A stretch of DNA of 64,000 nucleotides from NCBI RefSeq assembly GCF_030408575.1, contig NZ_CP047047.1:1413991-1477990 (forward strand), written 5' to 3'. Source of the DNA: Corynebacterium auris (GTDB lineage: Bacteria > Actinomycetota > Actinomycetes > Mycobacteriales > Mycobacteriaceae). How positions within the stretch are numbered: the first letter of the stretch is position 1; the number at the start of each line of letters is the position of its first letter. Under the pieces are notes generated by a model. It was given only the letters and a program-made list of their open reading frames with translations. It was not told where the DNA came from and searched no databases. A program made the translations under genes and the position numbers. Shown here piece by piece: positions 39,576 to 47,530 of the stretch.

Positions 39576-40494
39576 AGCGCTTGGACAGGGCCGCCCTTAC
39601 TTCCTCGACGAAGGTCGCCGGATTATTGAGCAGCTCCACCGGGCGGTAACGCATGATCCTGTAGCCCTGGTTTTCAATCCGCTTCTTCCTGTCGTTTTCC
39701 CTCTTGATCGTCTCGGCGGTGTCGCTGCCGTACTTGCCGTCGCCGTCGATCTCGATCAGTAGCCAGCCGTCAAGGGCCAGGTCCGCCCGGTAGCGCCCGA
39801 CCCGCCACTGCGGACGCGGGTCCAGGCCGGCCTCGATCAGCAACGCGCGGGCGAGGGATTCGAACGGGGACTCCGACAGCGCCGTGGCGTGCCGGAGGCA
39901 GCGCCGGACCGTCCCCACTGCCTTGAACCGGCCCATCCGGCGGATCTCCCGCTCGATGTCAGCCTTGTCTCCGCCAACCCGGAGCAGCCAGTCGCACGCG
40001 ATCAGTCCCTCCGCAAAACCGTGGAGCCGGGCGATGTCGATCGCGGTACGGATCATCCGGGTGGCCCGGTACCCGTCCGCGTCGTATGTCTCCCGCTCGT
40101 GCAGGTTGAAGTAGTACGCCTTGTACCCGGGGTTTTTCCGGACGGACGGCCCGACCTTGGCCCCGGGCATGGTCACTTCCACCTTCTCCTCGGTCAGGGC
40201 CACCACCCACATTCCCGCCACGCGGGCGGCGGAGCGCCCGATCAGCACCGTCTTTGTGTTATTCCGCCCGGCCGCGCAGGCCAACAACAGCCGCCGCTCG
40301 TGGCCAGGCAGCGCCTGCCACAATTGCGTTGGGTAAAACAGCTGCGGCGATATCGGGGTGAGCTCTTCCCCGTACTCACCTGCAAAAACGTGGCCGTAGG
40401 TGAGCCGCCGGGTGTCGATGATCCCTCCGTAGAGCTCCAGCCGCCGCGCTCGCTCCCGCGCCACCTCTGCCTGGTTCCTCCGGTCTATGCCCAT
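39532..40494 (-). CDS. DUF559 (PD-(D/E)XK nuclease-fold) protein with AbiEi-like N-terminus
   Basis: 320-residue cytoplasmic protein. The C-terminal DUF559/Vsr-like domain has SPFESLARALLIEAGL, YRADLAL (metal Asp), LIEIDGDGKYG (E-x-D-G) and the RIENQGYRIMRYRPVELL strand. The middle part (MIRTAIDIARLHGFAEGLIACDWLL) resembles the actinobacterial AbiEi-antitoxin-type proteins that carry DUF559. Function unknown; nuclease activity is plausible but unproven. It overlaps yaaA tail-to-tail, and a long palindrome lies just upstream. Codon use looks similar to its neighbours. Confidence 0.8.
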   Translation of the reverse strand: MGIDRRNQAEVARERARRLELYGGIIDTRRLTYGHVFAGEYGEELTPISPQLFYPTQLWQALPGHERRLLLACAAGRNNTKTVLIGRSAARVAGMWVVALTEEKVEVTMPGAKVGPSVRKNPGYKAYYFNLHERETYDADGYRATRMIRTAIDIARLHGFAEGLIACDWLLRVGGDKADIEREIRRMGRFKAVGTVRRCLRHATALSESPFESLARALLIEAGLDPRPQWRVGRYRADLALDGWLLIEIDGDGKYGSDTAETIKRENDRKKRIENQGYRIMRYRPVELLNNPATFVEEVRAALSKRSTPPGSADPRPLPR

Positions 40495-40540
40495 ACCGGT
40501 TTAGACGGTGCCCGCGGTGTTCCGGTTCCGGTCCTGCCCC

Positions 40541-40652
40541 AAACCCCGACTTTGGCCTAAACCCCGACTTCCACACCCCGATTGATCGCCGCACGTCGTT
40601 GTGCCCGCTGGAGGCGACGGCGATAAGTCGGGGTGTGGAAGTCGGGGTTTAG
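40541..40652. repeat. REPIN-like palindromic element upstream of the DUF559 gene
   Basis: A perfect 25-bp inverted repeat (40557-40581 and 40628-40652, ending TCGGGGTTTAG on the right) encloses a second 7-bp stem (40585-40591 with 40618-40624), so 40557-40652 can form one nearly continuous ~34-bp stem. A partial direct copy AAACCCCGACT lies at 40541-40551. Two inverted copies of a short motif around a spacer is the layout of REPIN/MITE-type elements. Confidence 0.8.
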
Positions 40653-40712
40653 CGGCACGCGCCCCATCGAGAGGGATTTATCAATTTATCAATCCGCGCG
40701 GCCCCGCGGCGC

Positions 40713-40718
40713 TACACT
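40713..40718 (+). promoter_or_regulatory. -10 element of the ATPase gene (leaderless)
   Basis: TACACT, 6 nt before the ATG at 40725, with no ribosome binding site. Confidence 0.45.
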
Positions 40719-40724
40719 GCAACC

Positions 40725-41825
40725 ATGCGCAACCCGTACCGCCCCACCTTCGGCGCCAGCCCCCGCGTGTGGGCCGGCCGCGAGGCCGTCCTGACGGAGT
40801 TCGGCCGCGCCCTCGACAACGGCCCGGGCGACCCGCACCGCAGCATCGTCGTCTCCGGTTCCAGGGGCATCGGCAAAACGGTGCTGCTCACGGAGCTCGA
40901 GGACATCGCGGCCGCCCGCGGATGGGTCGTCCTGCGCGCCTCAGGGCGCGAGGGCATGGCGGAGGCTCTCACGAACTCGACCATTCCGGAGACGCTGGAG
41001 CGGCTGGACCCCCAACCGGAGCGGAAGGTGACGGGGGTTTCGGTGGCCGGTCTCGGTTCGATACGCGCTGAGCTCACCGACGACGCCCCGGCACCCCGCC
41101 TGATCACCCGGCTGCGGGAGCTGCTGCGGGGGATCCAGACCGGGGTGCTCATCACCATCGACGAAGTGCAGGACGCGGACCCGGACGACCTGGGTCAGAT
41201 CGCCGTCGCCTACCAGGACCTCGTGCGCGACGACGCCGAAATCGCCCTGGCCATGGCCGGCCTCACCCGCGGCGTCAACCGCCTGCTGGACCTGCCCGGC
41301 GCGACCTTCCTCCGCCGGGCCCGCCATTACGAGCTTGGCCCGCTCACGCTTGACGACGCCACCCGCACCCTCACCCTCACCGCAGCCGAATCCGGGAAGG
41401 CCTTCACCGCGGACGCCGCCGCGGCAGCCGCCCGCTTCACGCGCGGCTACCCCTACCTGGTGCAGCTGATCGGCTACCTGGCCTGGGAAAACGCGGATGG
41501 GAACATTACCGCGGACGTGGTCGAGGCGGTGCGCCCGGAGGCCATCGACCGCCTCGGCACGCAGGTGCATCAGCCTTCGCTTCGCGACGTCCCTCCCCGC
41601 CAACGCGAATACCTCGACGCGCTGGCCCGCCTCGGCGGACACGACGTCGCCAGCGCCACGCTCGCCGAGGCACTGGGCCGACCCGTCACTAGCCTGAGCG
41701 ACACCCGCGCCAAACTCATCGAACGGGACTTGATCACCCCGGCCGGCTGGGGCGCGGTTTCTTTTGCCCAGCCCTACCTGGGCGACTACATCCTTAACCA
41801 CCGCGGCCCCCGGCGCGTCAGCTAG
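40725..41825 (+). CDS. AAA/STAND-like ATP-binding protein with C-terminal winged helix
   Basis: 366-residue cytoplasmic ATPase. Walker A GSRGIGKT near residue 45, Walker B VLITIDEVQDAD near residue 145 and a sensor-like LAMAGLTRG near 180 place it in the AAA_16/archaeal-ATPase-like group. GYPYLVQLIGYLAW is the usual motif of the lid region. The C-terminus (REYLDALARLGG...LIERDLITPAGWGAVSFAQPYLGDYIL) is a winged helix. Function unknown; such proteins act as regulators or defence-related NTPases. It diverges from the DUF559 gene across the palindrome and overlaps the convergent rsmC-like gene by 8 bp. Confidence 0.8.
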   Translation: MRNPYRPTFGASPRVWAGREAVLTEFGRALDNGPGDPHRSIVVSGSRGIGKTVLLTELEDIAAARGWVVLRASGREGMAEALTNSTIPETLERLDPQPERKVTGVSVAGLGSIRAELTDDAPAPRLITRLRELLRGIQTGVLITIDEVQDADPDDLGQIAVAYQDLVRDDAEIALAMAGLTRGVNRLLDLPGATFLRRARHYELGPLTLDDATRTLTLTAAESGKAFTADAAAAAARFTRGYPYLVQLIGYLAWENADGNITADVVEAVRPEAIDRLGTQVHQPSLRDVPPRQREYLDALARLGGHDVASATLAEALGRPVTSLSDTRAKLIERDLITPAGWGAVSFAQPYLGDYILNHRGPRRVS

Positions 41826-42765
41826 CGCGCAGCACTGTGTAGCGGCGGTTGCGGGTGACTTCCCGGACGTCGGTGAAGCGCTTCTCCACCTCGCCGCGGT
41901 AGCGCAGGTGGGAGTTGTGCACCATGTAGAGCGCGCCGCCGGGGGCGAGGAGGCGCCGGGCGGCGTCGAGAAGCGGCAGCGCGAGCGTCGCGTCGACGGT
42001 GGTCCCCTCGTGGAACGGGGGGTTGAGCGCGATGGTGTCGAAGGAGCCGGAGGCAAAACGCGAGCCGGCGTCGTCCCACGTCGCCTCCAGCCCGATGGCG
42101 CGGGCGGAGAGGACGGCGTCCGCCGAGGAATCCGTCGCCACGGCGCCGTCGAGCCCCCGGGAGACGGAGCCGTTGCCGCACCCGAGGTCGAGGAGGCGCC
42201 CGGTGTCGGCGGGCAGCGCCGAGCGCAGCAGCTCTCCCCCGTGGTCGGGGGCTGCGCCGGAGAAGACGCCGCCGATGGCGACGAGGCCGTCGCCCACCAC
42301 CGGTTCGTAGGACACCGGCCGCGGGCCCGAAGCAACCAGGCAGCGGAACTTGCCCCGGCCGCGCGACGCCGCGACCGAGTCGAAGGACTCGGCGAGCACT
42401 GCGTTCATTGAGCGCGCCAGGTGCTTGTTGTTCGCTCCGAGGACCACGCGCACGGGGGAAAAGCCGGCACCCGCGATGGAGCGCGCGAGGTAGTCCAGGC
42501 GCGCGAGCGACTTCGGCATCTCCCCCACCGCCACCGCGGAGCCGGAGGAACCTGAGAGGAAAGAGTCCAGGCGCTTGTCGCCCGCGACCTCAACCCCCAG
42601 GGACGCCGCGCGGCGACAGCGGGTGTAGTCGCCGTCGAGGAGCACCACGCGCCTGCCCGAGGCGGCCGCCGCCGCGGCCAGGTCCCCCGTGGGGTCCTCG
42701 CACACCAGCACGGTCTCCGCGTCGGGGGAAGCGACGTCCAGGATGAGGCGATCAAGCGAGCGCAA
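41818..42765 (-). CDS. RsmC-like class I methyltransferase
   Basis: SAM-dependent methyltransferase of the RsmC/RlmG family (guanine-N2 methylation of rRNA in relatives). 315 residues. The C-terminal catalytic half has LLDLGCGNGSVSRGL near residue 190 (SAM) and the base-methylation motif ALNPPFHEG near residue 250. The N-terminal half is a degenerate methyltransferase-like domain, as in RsmC. The start is TTG at 42765, supported by GGGAGG 9 nt upstream. It overlaps the cobA stop by 14 bp. Confidence 0.85.
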   Translation of the reverse strand: MRSLDRLILDVASPDAETVLVCEDPTGDLAAAAAASGRRVVLLDGDYTRCRRAASLGVEVAGDKRLDSFLSGSSGSAVAVGEMPKSLARLDYLARSIAGAGFSPVRVVLGANNKHLARSMNAVLAESFDSVAASRGRGKFRCLVASGPRPVSYEPVVGDGLVAIGGVFSGAAPDHGGELLRSALPADTGRLLDLGCGNGSVSRGLDGAVATDSSADAVLSARAIGLEATWDDAGSRFASGSFDTIALNPPFHEGTTVDATLALPLLDAARRLLAPGGALYMVHNSHLRYRGEVEKRFTDVREVTRNRRYTVLRAS

Positions 42766-43489
42766 GGCCGGCCACCTCCCCGATCACGTAGACGGCCGGG
42801 GAGGAAACGGACTCGCGCTGCATGACGTCGGCGAGCTCACCGAGGGTGCAGCGGTAGGAACGCTGGCGCCGGGTGTGGCCGTCCTGGATCACGGCGGCCG
42901 GGGTGGAGGCGGATAGCCCCCCGCCGACAAGCGCGTCCGTGATGGCGCGGACGTTGCGCACGCCCATGATCACCGCGATCGTCCCGCCGACGCGTGCCAG
43001 GGCGGGCCAGTCCACCAGCGAAGACGCGTGCCCGGGCGGCAGGTGCCCGGACACGACGGTGAACGAGTGCGTCACCCCGCGCTGGGTCACCGGCACGCCC
43101 GCGGCGGCCGGGACGGAGACGGCGCTGGTCACCCCCGGCACCACCTCGCACGTCAGACCGGCGGCGGCGCAGGCCTGCGCCTCCTCGAAGCCGCGGCCGA
43201 AGACGTAGGGGTCGCCGCCTTTGAGGCGCACCACGTCCCGGCCGGCCAGGGCGTTGTCGACGATGAGTTCGTTGATCCGCTCCTGGGCGACCTGTTTGCC
43301 GTAGGGCAGCTTGGAGACGTCGATAAGCACCGTGCCCGAGGTGTCGAGGAACTCCCCCAGCTCGGCGGCGGGGCCGAGGTGGTCGGTGAGGATGACGTCG
43401 GCGGCCTCGAGCGCGCGCAGCCCCCGAATGGTGAGCAGGTCCCAGTCGCCCGGGCCCCCTCCGACGAGCGTTACCTTCCCATGAGTCAT
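42752..43489 (-). CDS. cobA: Uroporphyrinogen-III C-methyltransferase
   Basis: SAM-dependent methylation of uroporphyrinogen III to precorrin-2, for sirohaem (sulfite and nitrite reductases) or B12. 245 residues from ATG 43489 (MTHGKVTLVGGGPGDWDLLTIRG). Family motifs are VGGGPGDWDLLT, PYGKQ, VRLKGGDPYVFGRGFEE and VVPGVTSAVSVPAAAGVPVTQRG. It is the single SUMT domain, without the CysG dehydrogenase domain. Starts 24 bp from the divergent selO. Confidence 0.93.
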   Translation of the reverse strand: MTHGKVTLVGGGPGDWDLLTIRGLRALEAADVILTDHLGPAAELGEFLDTSGTVLIDVSKLPYGKQVAQERINELIVDNALAGRDVVRLKGGDPYVFGRGFEEAQACAAAGLTCEVVPGVTSAVSVPAAAGVPVTQRGVTHSFTVVSGHLPPGHASSLVDWPALARVGGTIAVIMGVRNVRAITDALVGGGLSASTPAAVIQDGHTRRQRSYRCTLGELADVMQRESVSSPAVYVIGEVAGLALA

Positions 43490-43497
43490 AGGAATCA

Positions 43498-43507
43498 AGT
43501 CTAGGGT
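43498..43507. promoter_or_regulatory. Overlapping divergent -10 elements of cobA and selO
   Basis: Minus: TAGACT (43503-43498), 8 nt before the cobA ATG. Plus: TAGGGT (43502-43507), 6 nt before the selO ATG. The two hexamers share the bases at 43502-43503, so polymerase cannot occupy both at once. Confidence 0.5.
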
Positions 43508-43513
43508 GGCAGC

Positions 43514-44716
43514 ATGAACACCTCCGCACGGCCCACACTCAGCCACGCCTTCGCCGAGGCGCTTCCCGAGCTCGTCCGCGAGGCGCGCGGCGCGGACTTC
43601 CCCGAGCCGCGGCTCGTCGTCCTCAACGAGCCGCTCGCCCGCGAGCTCGGCCTCGACCCTGAGTGGTTGCGCACCCCGGAGGGCGCGGCCTGGCTCACCG
43701 GGGCCGGGGGCGGCCACGCCACCGCGTACGCCGGGCACCAGTTTGGCCAGTTCGTGCCCGTGCTTGGCGACGGCCGAGCCCTGCTCCTCGGAGACATCGG
43801 CGGCCGGGAGATCCAGCTGAAAGGCTCCGGCCCCACGCCCTTTTCGCGCCCCGGCTCTGACGGGTTCGGCGCCATCGGGCCGATGCTGCGCGAGTTCCTG
43901 GTCAGCGGGTTCATGCACGCGGTCGGCGTGCCCACCACGCGCTCCCTCGCCGTCGTGGATACCGGGGCGAAGGTCCTGCGGCAGCAGGGCGCGGTGCCCG
44001 GCGGGGTGCTGGCGCGGGTGGCGCGCTCGCACCTGCGGGTGGGCACGGTGCAGTACGCCGCCACCCACTCCGCGGCGCTGGTGAACAAGGTAGTGGCCGC
44101 GGCCGGCGCGGATGAACCCGGACAGCTGCTCGAGGCGGTGGTGGACCGCCAGATCGAGCTGGTCGTGCGCTGGATGCGCCTCGGCTTCGTCCACGGGGTG
44201 ATGAACACCGACAACACCGCCCTATCGGGCGAAACCATCGACTACGGCCCGTGCGCGTTTACCGAGCGCTTCCTCGCCGGCGCGTCCTTCTCCTCGGTGG
44301 ACACCGGCGGGCGCTACGCCTTCGGCAACCAGCCGAACGTGATCGCCTGGAACCTCACGCGCTTGGCGGAGGCGCTGTTGCCCGTCATGGAGCAGCCGGA
44401 GGCGGAGGCGATCCTGGCCACGCTGCAGCAGCGCTGGGACCACTACTGGGAGCGGCACTTCGCCGGGGCGGAGGGCATCGACGAGGCCGAAGACATCACC
44501 ACCTTCAACCGCGAGCACGGCGGCGGGCCGATCTTCATCCCCCGCAACCGGATGCTCGACGCTGCCCTGACCGCCGCCGAGCGCGACGGGGACTACGGGC
44601 CGTACACCGAGCTCCTCGCAGCCGTGACGGACCCGTTCAACCCGGAAGCGGGCCCGTCGTGGATGGCCGAGCCCGAAGGTGACGAAGGCCCCTTCGTCAC
44701 CTACTGCGGTACCTAG
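43514..44716 (+). CDS. selO: SelO-family protein AMPylase (YdiU), compact form
   Basis: SelO pseudokinases transfer AMP to Ser/Thr/Tyr of proteins in redox stress. 400 residues against ~480 in E. coli. Conserved elements: AYAGHQFGQFVPVLGDGRALLLGD, IQLKGSGPTPFSRPGSDG, PTTRSLAVV and GFVHGVMNTDNTALSGETIDYGP, the last with the catalytic N and D residues. The C-terminal helical region after residue ~290 is shortened, but the normal FVTYCGT end is present, so this is not a frameshift or truncation. Predicted leaderless. Confidence 0.9.
   Translation: MNTSARPTLSHAFAEALPELVREARGADFPEPRLVVLNEPLARELGLDPEWLRTPEGAAWLTGAGGGHATAYAGHQFGQFVPVLGDGRALLLGDIGGREIQLKGSGPTPFSRPGSDGFGAIGPMLREFLVSGFMHAVGVPTTRSLAVVDTGAKVLRQQGAVPGGVLARVARSHLRVGTVQYAATHSAALVNKVVAAAGADEPGQLLEAVVDRQIELVVRWMRLGFVHGVMNTDNTALSGETIDYGPCAFTERFLAGASFSSVDTGGRYAFGNQPNVIAWNLTRLAEALLPVMEQPEAEAILATLQQRWDHYWERHFAGAEGIDEAEDITTFNREHGGGPIFIPRNRMLDAALTAAERDGDYGPYTELLAAVTDPFNPEAGPSWMAEPEGDEGPFVTYCGT
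44677..44702 (-). terminator. Hairpin in the selO 3' end, downstream of mqo
   Basis: A perfect 12-bp inverted repeat (44677-44688 and 44691-44702) inside the last selO codons, 30 bp past the mqo stop. Likely a transcription end for mqo that is embedded in the convergent gene. Confidence 0.45.
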
Positions 44717-44731
44717 ACCACAACGCGGCTC

Positions 44732-46228
44732 CTAGGCCTCGAGGCCGAGTGTCTTCTGGGTCCACTCCCACTGCTTCTGGAAGGCGTCGGCGTCGCGCTT
44801 GAGGGAAACGCCGTAGGTGGGGAACATCTCGTGCAGCTTGTCGGACCACTCGATCATGTGCTCGCCGAAGCAGCGCTCCAGAAGCTCCAGCATCGCGGCC
44901 GGGGTGATCGAGGCCCCTGGGGAGGCGCCGAGGATGCCGGCGATGGTGCCGTCCTGGTCGTTGACTAGGGCGGTGCCGAACTCGAGGGTGCCGAAGGTCG
45001 GGGCGGCGGCGGGCTTGATCACCTGAACGCGCTGGCCAGCCACGACGGTGTCCCAGTCCCTGCCGTTGGCCTCGGGGTAGTACTCGCGCAGCACGTCGAG
45101 GCGGCCCTCGAAGTCCTTGAACACCTCGGAGACGAGGTACTTCACCAGGTCGAGGTTGGTCGCGGCGACACCGAGGTAGGAGGGGATGTTGTCCGGGCGG
45201 ATGGAGGTGAACAGGTCGAGGTAGGAGCCCTTCTTCAGGAACTTCGGGCTCCACCCGCCGTAGGGGCCGAACAGGAGGGACTGCTCGCCGTCGATGACGC
45301 GCAGGTCCAGGTGCGGCACGGACATCGGGGGCGCACCCACCTTGGCCTTGCCGTACACCTTCGCCTGGTGCTGGGCCACCAGGTCCTGGTTGGTGGTGCG
45401 CAGCCACAGGCCGGAGATCGGGAAGCCGGCGTAGCCGCGCACCTCCGGCACCCCTGCCTTGCGCAGCAGGTCGAGGGCGTAACCGCCCGCGCCGACGAAG
45501 ACGAAGCGGGCAGAGACGACCTGCTTGTCGCCGGTGTGGACGTTGCGGACGGTGACCTTCCACGCGTTACCGTCACGCTTGATGTTGACCACCTCGTGGC
45601 CGTAGCGCACCACGGTGCCCTTGTCCTGGGCTGCGCCGATGAACTTCTTGGTCAGTGCGCCGTAGTTGATGTCTGTGCCCTCGTCGGTCCAGGAGATGGC
45701 GACGGGCTCCGCGTCGAAGTCGCGCCCGGCCGCCATGAGGGGCAGCTTCTCGGCGAACTCGGCCTGGTCGGAGGTGAACTTCATGTTCGGGAACATGTGG
45801 TTCGCCGAGAGCTTCTCGTAGCGGCGGCGCAGGTAGTCAATCTGGTCCTCGCCCTGGCCGAAGGAGACGTGCGGGACGGGGTTGATGAACTCCTGCGGGT
45901 CAGTCAGCTGGCCGCTTTCCACCTGGTGGGACCAGAACTGGCGGGCAAGCTGGAACTTCTCGTTGATCGTCATCGCCTTGGAGACGTCCACGCGGCCGTT
46001 CTTCTCCGGCGTGTAGTTCAGCTCGCACAGCGCGGAGTGGCCGGTACCCGCGTTGTTCAGCGCGTAGCTGGACTCCTCCGCGGCGCTATCCAGGCGCTCG
46101 AAGATCGCCTGGGACCAGTCCGGCTCCAGCTCCCTGAGCATCGCGCTCAGCGTGGCGCTCATGATGCCTGCGCCGATCAGCAGGACATCAACCTCGCCGC
46201 TAAAGTTCTTGCCTTGTTCTTCAGACAT
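44732..46228 (-). CDS. mqo: Malate:quinone oxidoreductase
   Basis: FAD-dependent peripheral membrane enzyme oxidising malate to oxaloacetate and reducing menaquinone; in corynebacteria it works alongside malate dehydrogenase. 498 residues. The FAD fold begins VDVLLIGAGIMSATLSAMLRELEPDW; ALNNAGTGHSALCELNYTP and VFVGAGGYALDLLRKAGVPE are Mqo signatures. AAAGGG lies before the ATG. It faces selO convergently, and a 236-bp promoter region separates it from the hydrolase gene. Confidence 0.96.
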   Translation of the reverse strand: MSEEQGKNFSGEVDVLLIGAGIMSATLSAMLRELEPDWSQAIFERLDSAAEESSYALNNAGTGHSALCELNYTPEKNGRVDVSKAMTINEKFQLARQFWSHQVESGQLTDPQEFINPVPHVSFGQGEDQIDYLRRRYEKLSANHMFPNMKFTSDQAEFAEKLPLMAAGRDFDAEPVAISWTDEGTDINYGALTKKFIGAAQDKGTVVRYGHEVVNIKRDGNAWKVTVRNVHTGDKQVVSARFVFVGAGGYALDLLRKAGVPEVRGYAGFPISGLWLRTTNQDLVAQHQAKVYGKAKVGAPPMSVPHLDLRVIDGEQSLLFGPYGGWSPKFLKKGSYLDLFTSIRPDNIPSYLGVAATNLDLVKYLVSEVFKDFEGRLDVLREYYPEANGRDWDTVVAGQRVQVIKPAAAPTFGTLEFGTALVNDQDGTIAGILGASPGASITPAAMLELLERCFGEHMIEWSDKLHEMFPTYGVSLKRDADAFQKQWEWTQKTLGLEA

Positions 46229-46348
46229 CCGTTCAACCCTTTTCGCTTAGTGTCAGTGCGGTCTCGGTGCTCATATTCTTGGGGCCGACCGGTTCGCGAG
46301 CGTCACGGGTGCGCCCACTCACATCGACTTGCCACTACACTCTACGCC

Positions 46349-46379
46349 CCTCGCATTGAGAGCCGACAACAGACCGCAC
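46349..46379 (-). promoter_or_regulatory. Possible mqo promoter region
   Basis: On the minus strand TTGTCG is followed after about 19 bp by TAGAGT, roughly 120 bp upstream of the mqo ATG. Spacing is longer than ideal, so this is weak. Confidence 0.25.
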
Positions 46380-46451
46380 TGGATAGCCCAGCCCGAAAAC
46401 CCGGCGCGCTGGCGGGGCGCGCTGGCGGGGCGTCGATAAGAGGCTATGGCC

Positions 46452-46457
46452 TACCAT
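46452..46457 (+). promoter_or_regulatory. -10 element of the hydrolase gene (leaderless)
   Basis: TACCAT, 7 nt before the ATG at 46465. Confidence 0.45.
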
Positions 46458-46464
46458 CGACGGC

Positions 46465-47472
46465 ATGAACGATAACGCTGTGTCCGCTCCCCCAAACTTG
46501 AATGGCCTCCCGTGGGAAGACGACATCCTCGGCGAAGGTTTCGAAGCCGCCGAACTGCCCGTCGACGACCCGGAGGGTGAAACGGAGCGCGCGACCCTCG
46601 TGCGCGCTGTGCCCGACGAGCCCACGGACAAGCCCGCGTTGCTGTGGGTGCACGGGATGTCCGACTACTTCTTTCAGAAGCACGTCGCCGAGCACTACCT
46701 CGCCGCCGGGTACCCCTTCTACGCGATTGACCTGCGCCGTTGCGGGCGCTCGCGTCACGCCGGGGAGTACTGGCACTACACCACCGACCTCACGGAGTAC
46801 TTCCCGGAACTCTCGCTCGCGCTCGAGTACGTCGCCGGAAAGCACGGCGGGGTGATCCCGGTGGCGCACTCGACCGGCGGTCTCATCGTGCCGCTGTGGA
46901 TGGACGCCCTGCGCCGAGAGAACCCGCAGGCGCACGCCGCGCTGAAGGGGCTGATCCTCAACAGCCCGTGGCTCGACCTGCAGTTCCCGCCTACCCTGGT
47001 GAAGCTCCTGCGCCGGCCCATCCTGTTTCTGGGCAAACGCTTCCCCCGCCTGCGGCTGCCGAAGGCGGGCACGGGGACCTACGGGGCGTCCGTCTCCGCC
47101 ACCGAGCACGGGCAGTGGCACTTCGACACGGAGAAGAAGCCCGTGAGCGGTCACCTCGTCCGGCTCGGCTGGGTACGTGCGGTCATGCAGGGCCAGCGCC
47201 GGGTGCACAAGGGCGAGGTGGACACCGGCGTTGCCACCTTGACGCTGTGCTCGTCCCACTCTTACCTGGGTAAGCCCTACTCTCCCGCCGCGGACACGGC
47301 AGACACGGTCCTCGACGTCGAGCAGATCCAGCGGTGGGCGCCCACCTTGTCAGACACAGCCGAGGTTGTGCCCATCGACGGCGCGCTTCACGACGTCTTC
47401 CTCAGCGAGCCCCACGCCCGCGAGGCCGCGTTCGCGGCCGTCGACAGCTGGCTCGGCGAGCTGACCGCTTAG
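46465..47472 (+). CDS. Alpha/beta hydrolase (serine aminopeptidase S33/lysophospholipase-like)
   Basis: 335-residue cytoplasmic hydrolase. The nucleophile elbow is VAHSTGGL near residue 133 (G replaced by A in the GxSxG motif). LLWVHGMSDYFFQKHVAEHYLAAGYPFYAIDLRRCGRS holds the oxyanion strand and the first turn of the fold; the catalytic histidine is probably in IDGALHDVFLS near the C-terminus. Substrate unknown. It sits between mqo and mtr; mtr has its own ribosome binding site 58 bp downstream. Confidence 0.9.
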   Translation: MNDNAVSAPPNLNGLPWEDDILGEGFEAAELPVDDPEGETERATLVRAVPDEPTDKPALLWVHGMSDYFFQKHVAEHYLAAGYPFYAIDLRRCGRSRHAGEYWHYTTDLTEYFPELSLALEYVAGKHGGVIPVAHSTGGLIVPLWMDALRRENPQAHAALKGLILNSPWLDLQFPPTLVKLLRRPILFLGKRFPRLRLPKAGTGTYGASVSATEHGQWHFDTEKKPVSGHLVRLGWVRAVMQGQRRVHKGEVDTGVATLTLCSSHSYLGKPYSPAADTADTVLDVEQIQRWAPTLSDTAEVVPIDGALHDVFLSEPHAREAAFAAVDSWLGELTA

Positions 47473-47530
47473 CCCGGACCAACGAGCCCTGACCCGCACC
47501 CCTTACATAAGTTAGGAGCACTGAACTTTC

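Noticed and set aside
46404..46432. 13-bp tandem repeat (two copies plus a remnant) upstream of the hydrolase gene
   Set aside because: Short, GC-rich and without symmetry. Probably slippage; no sign of function.
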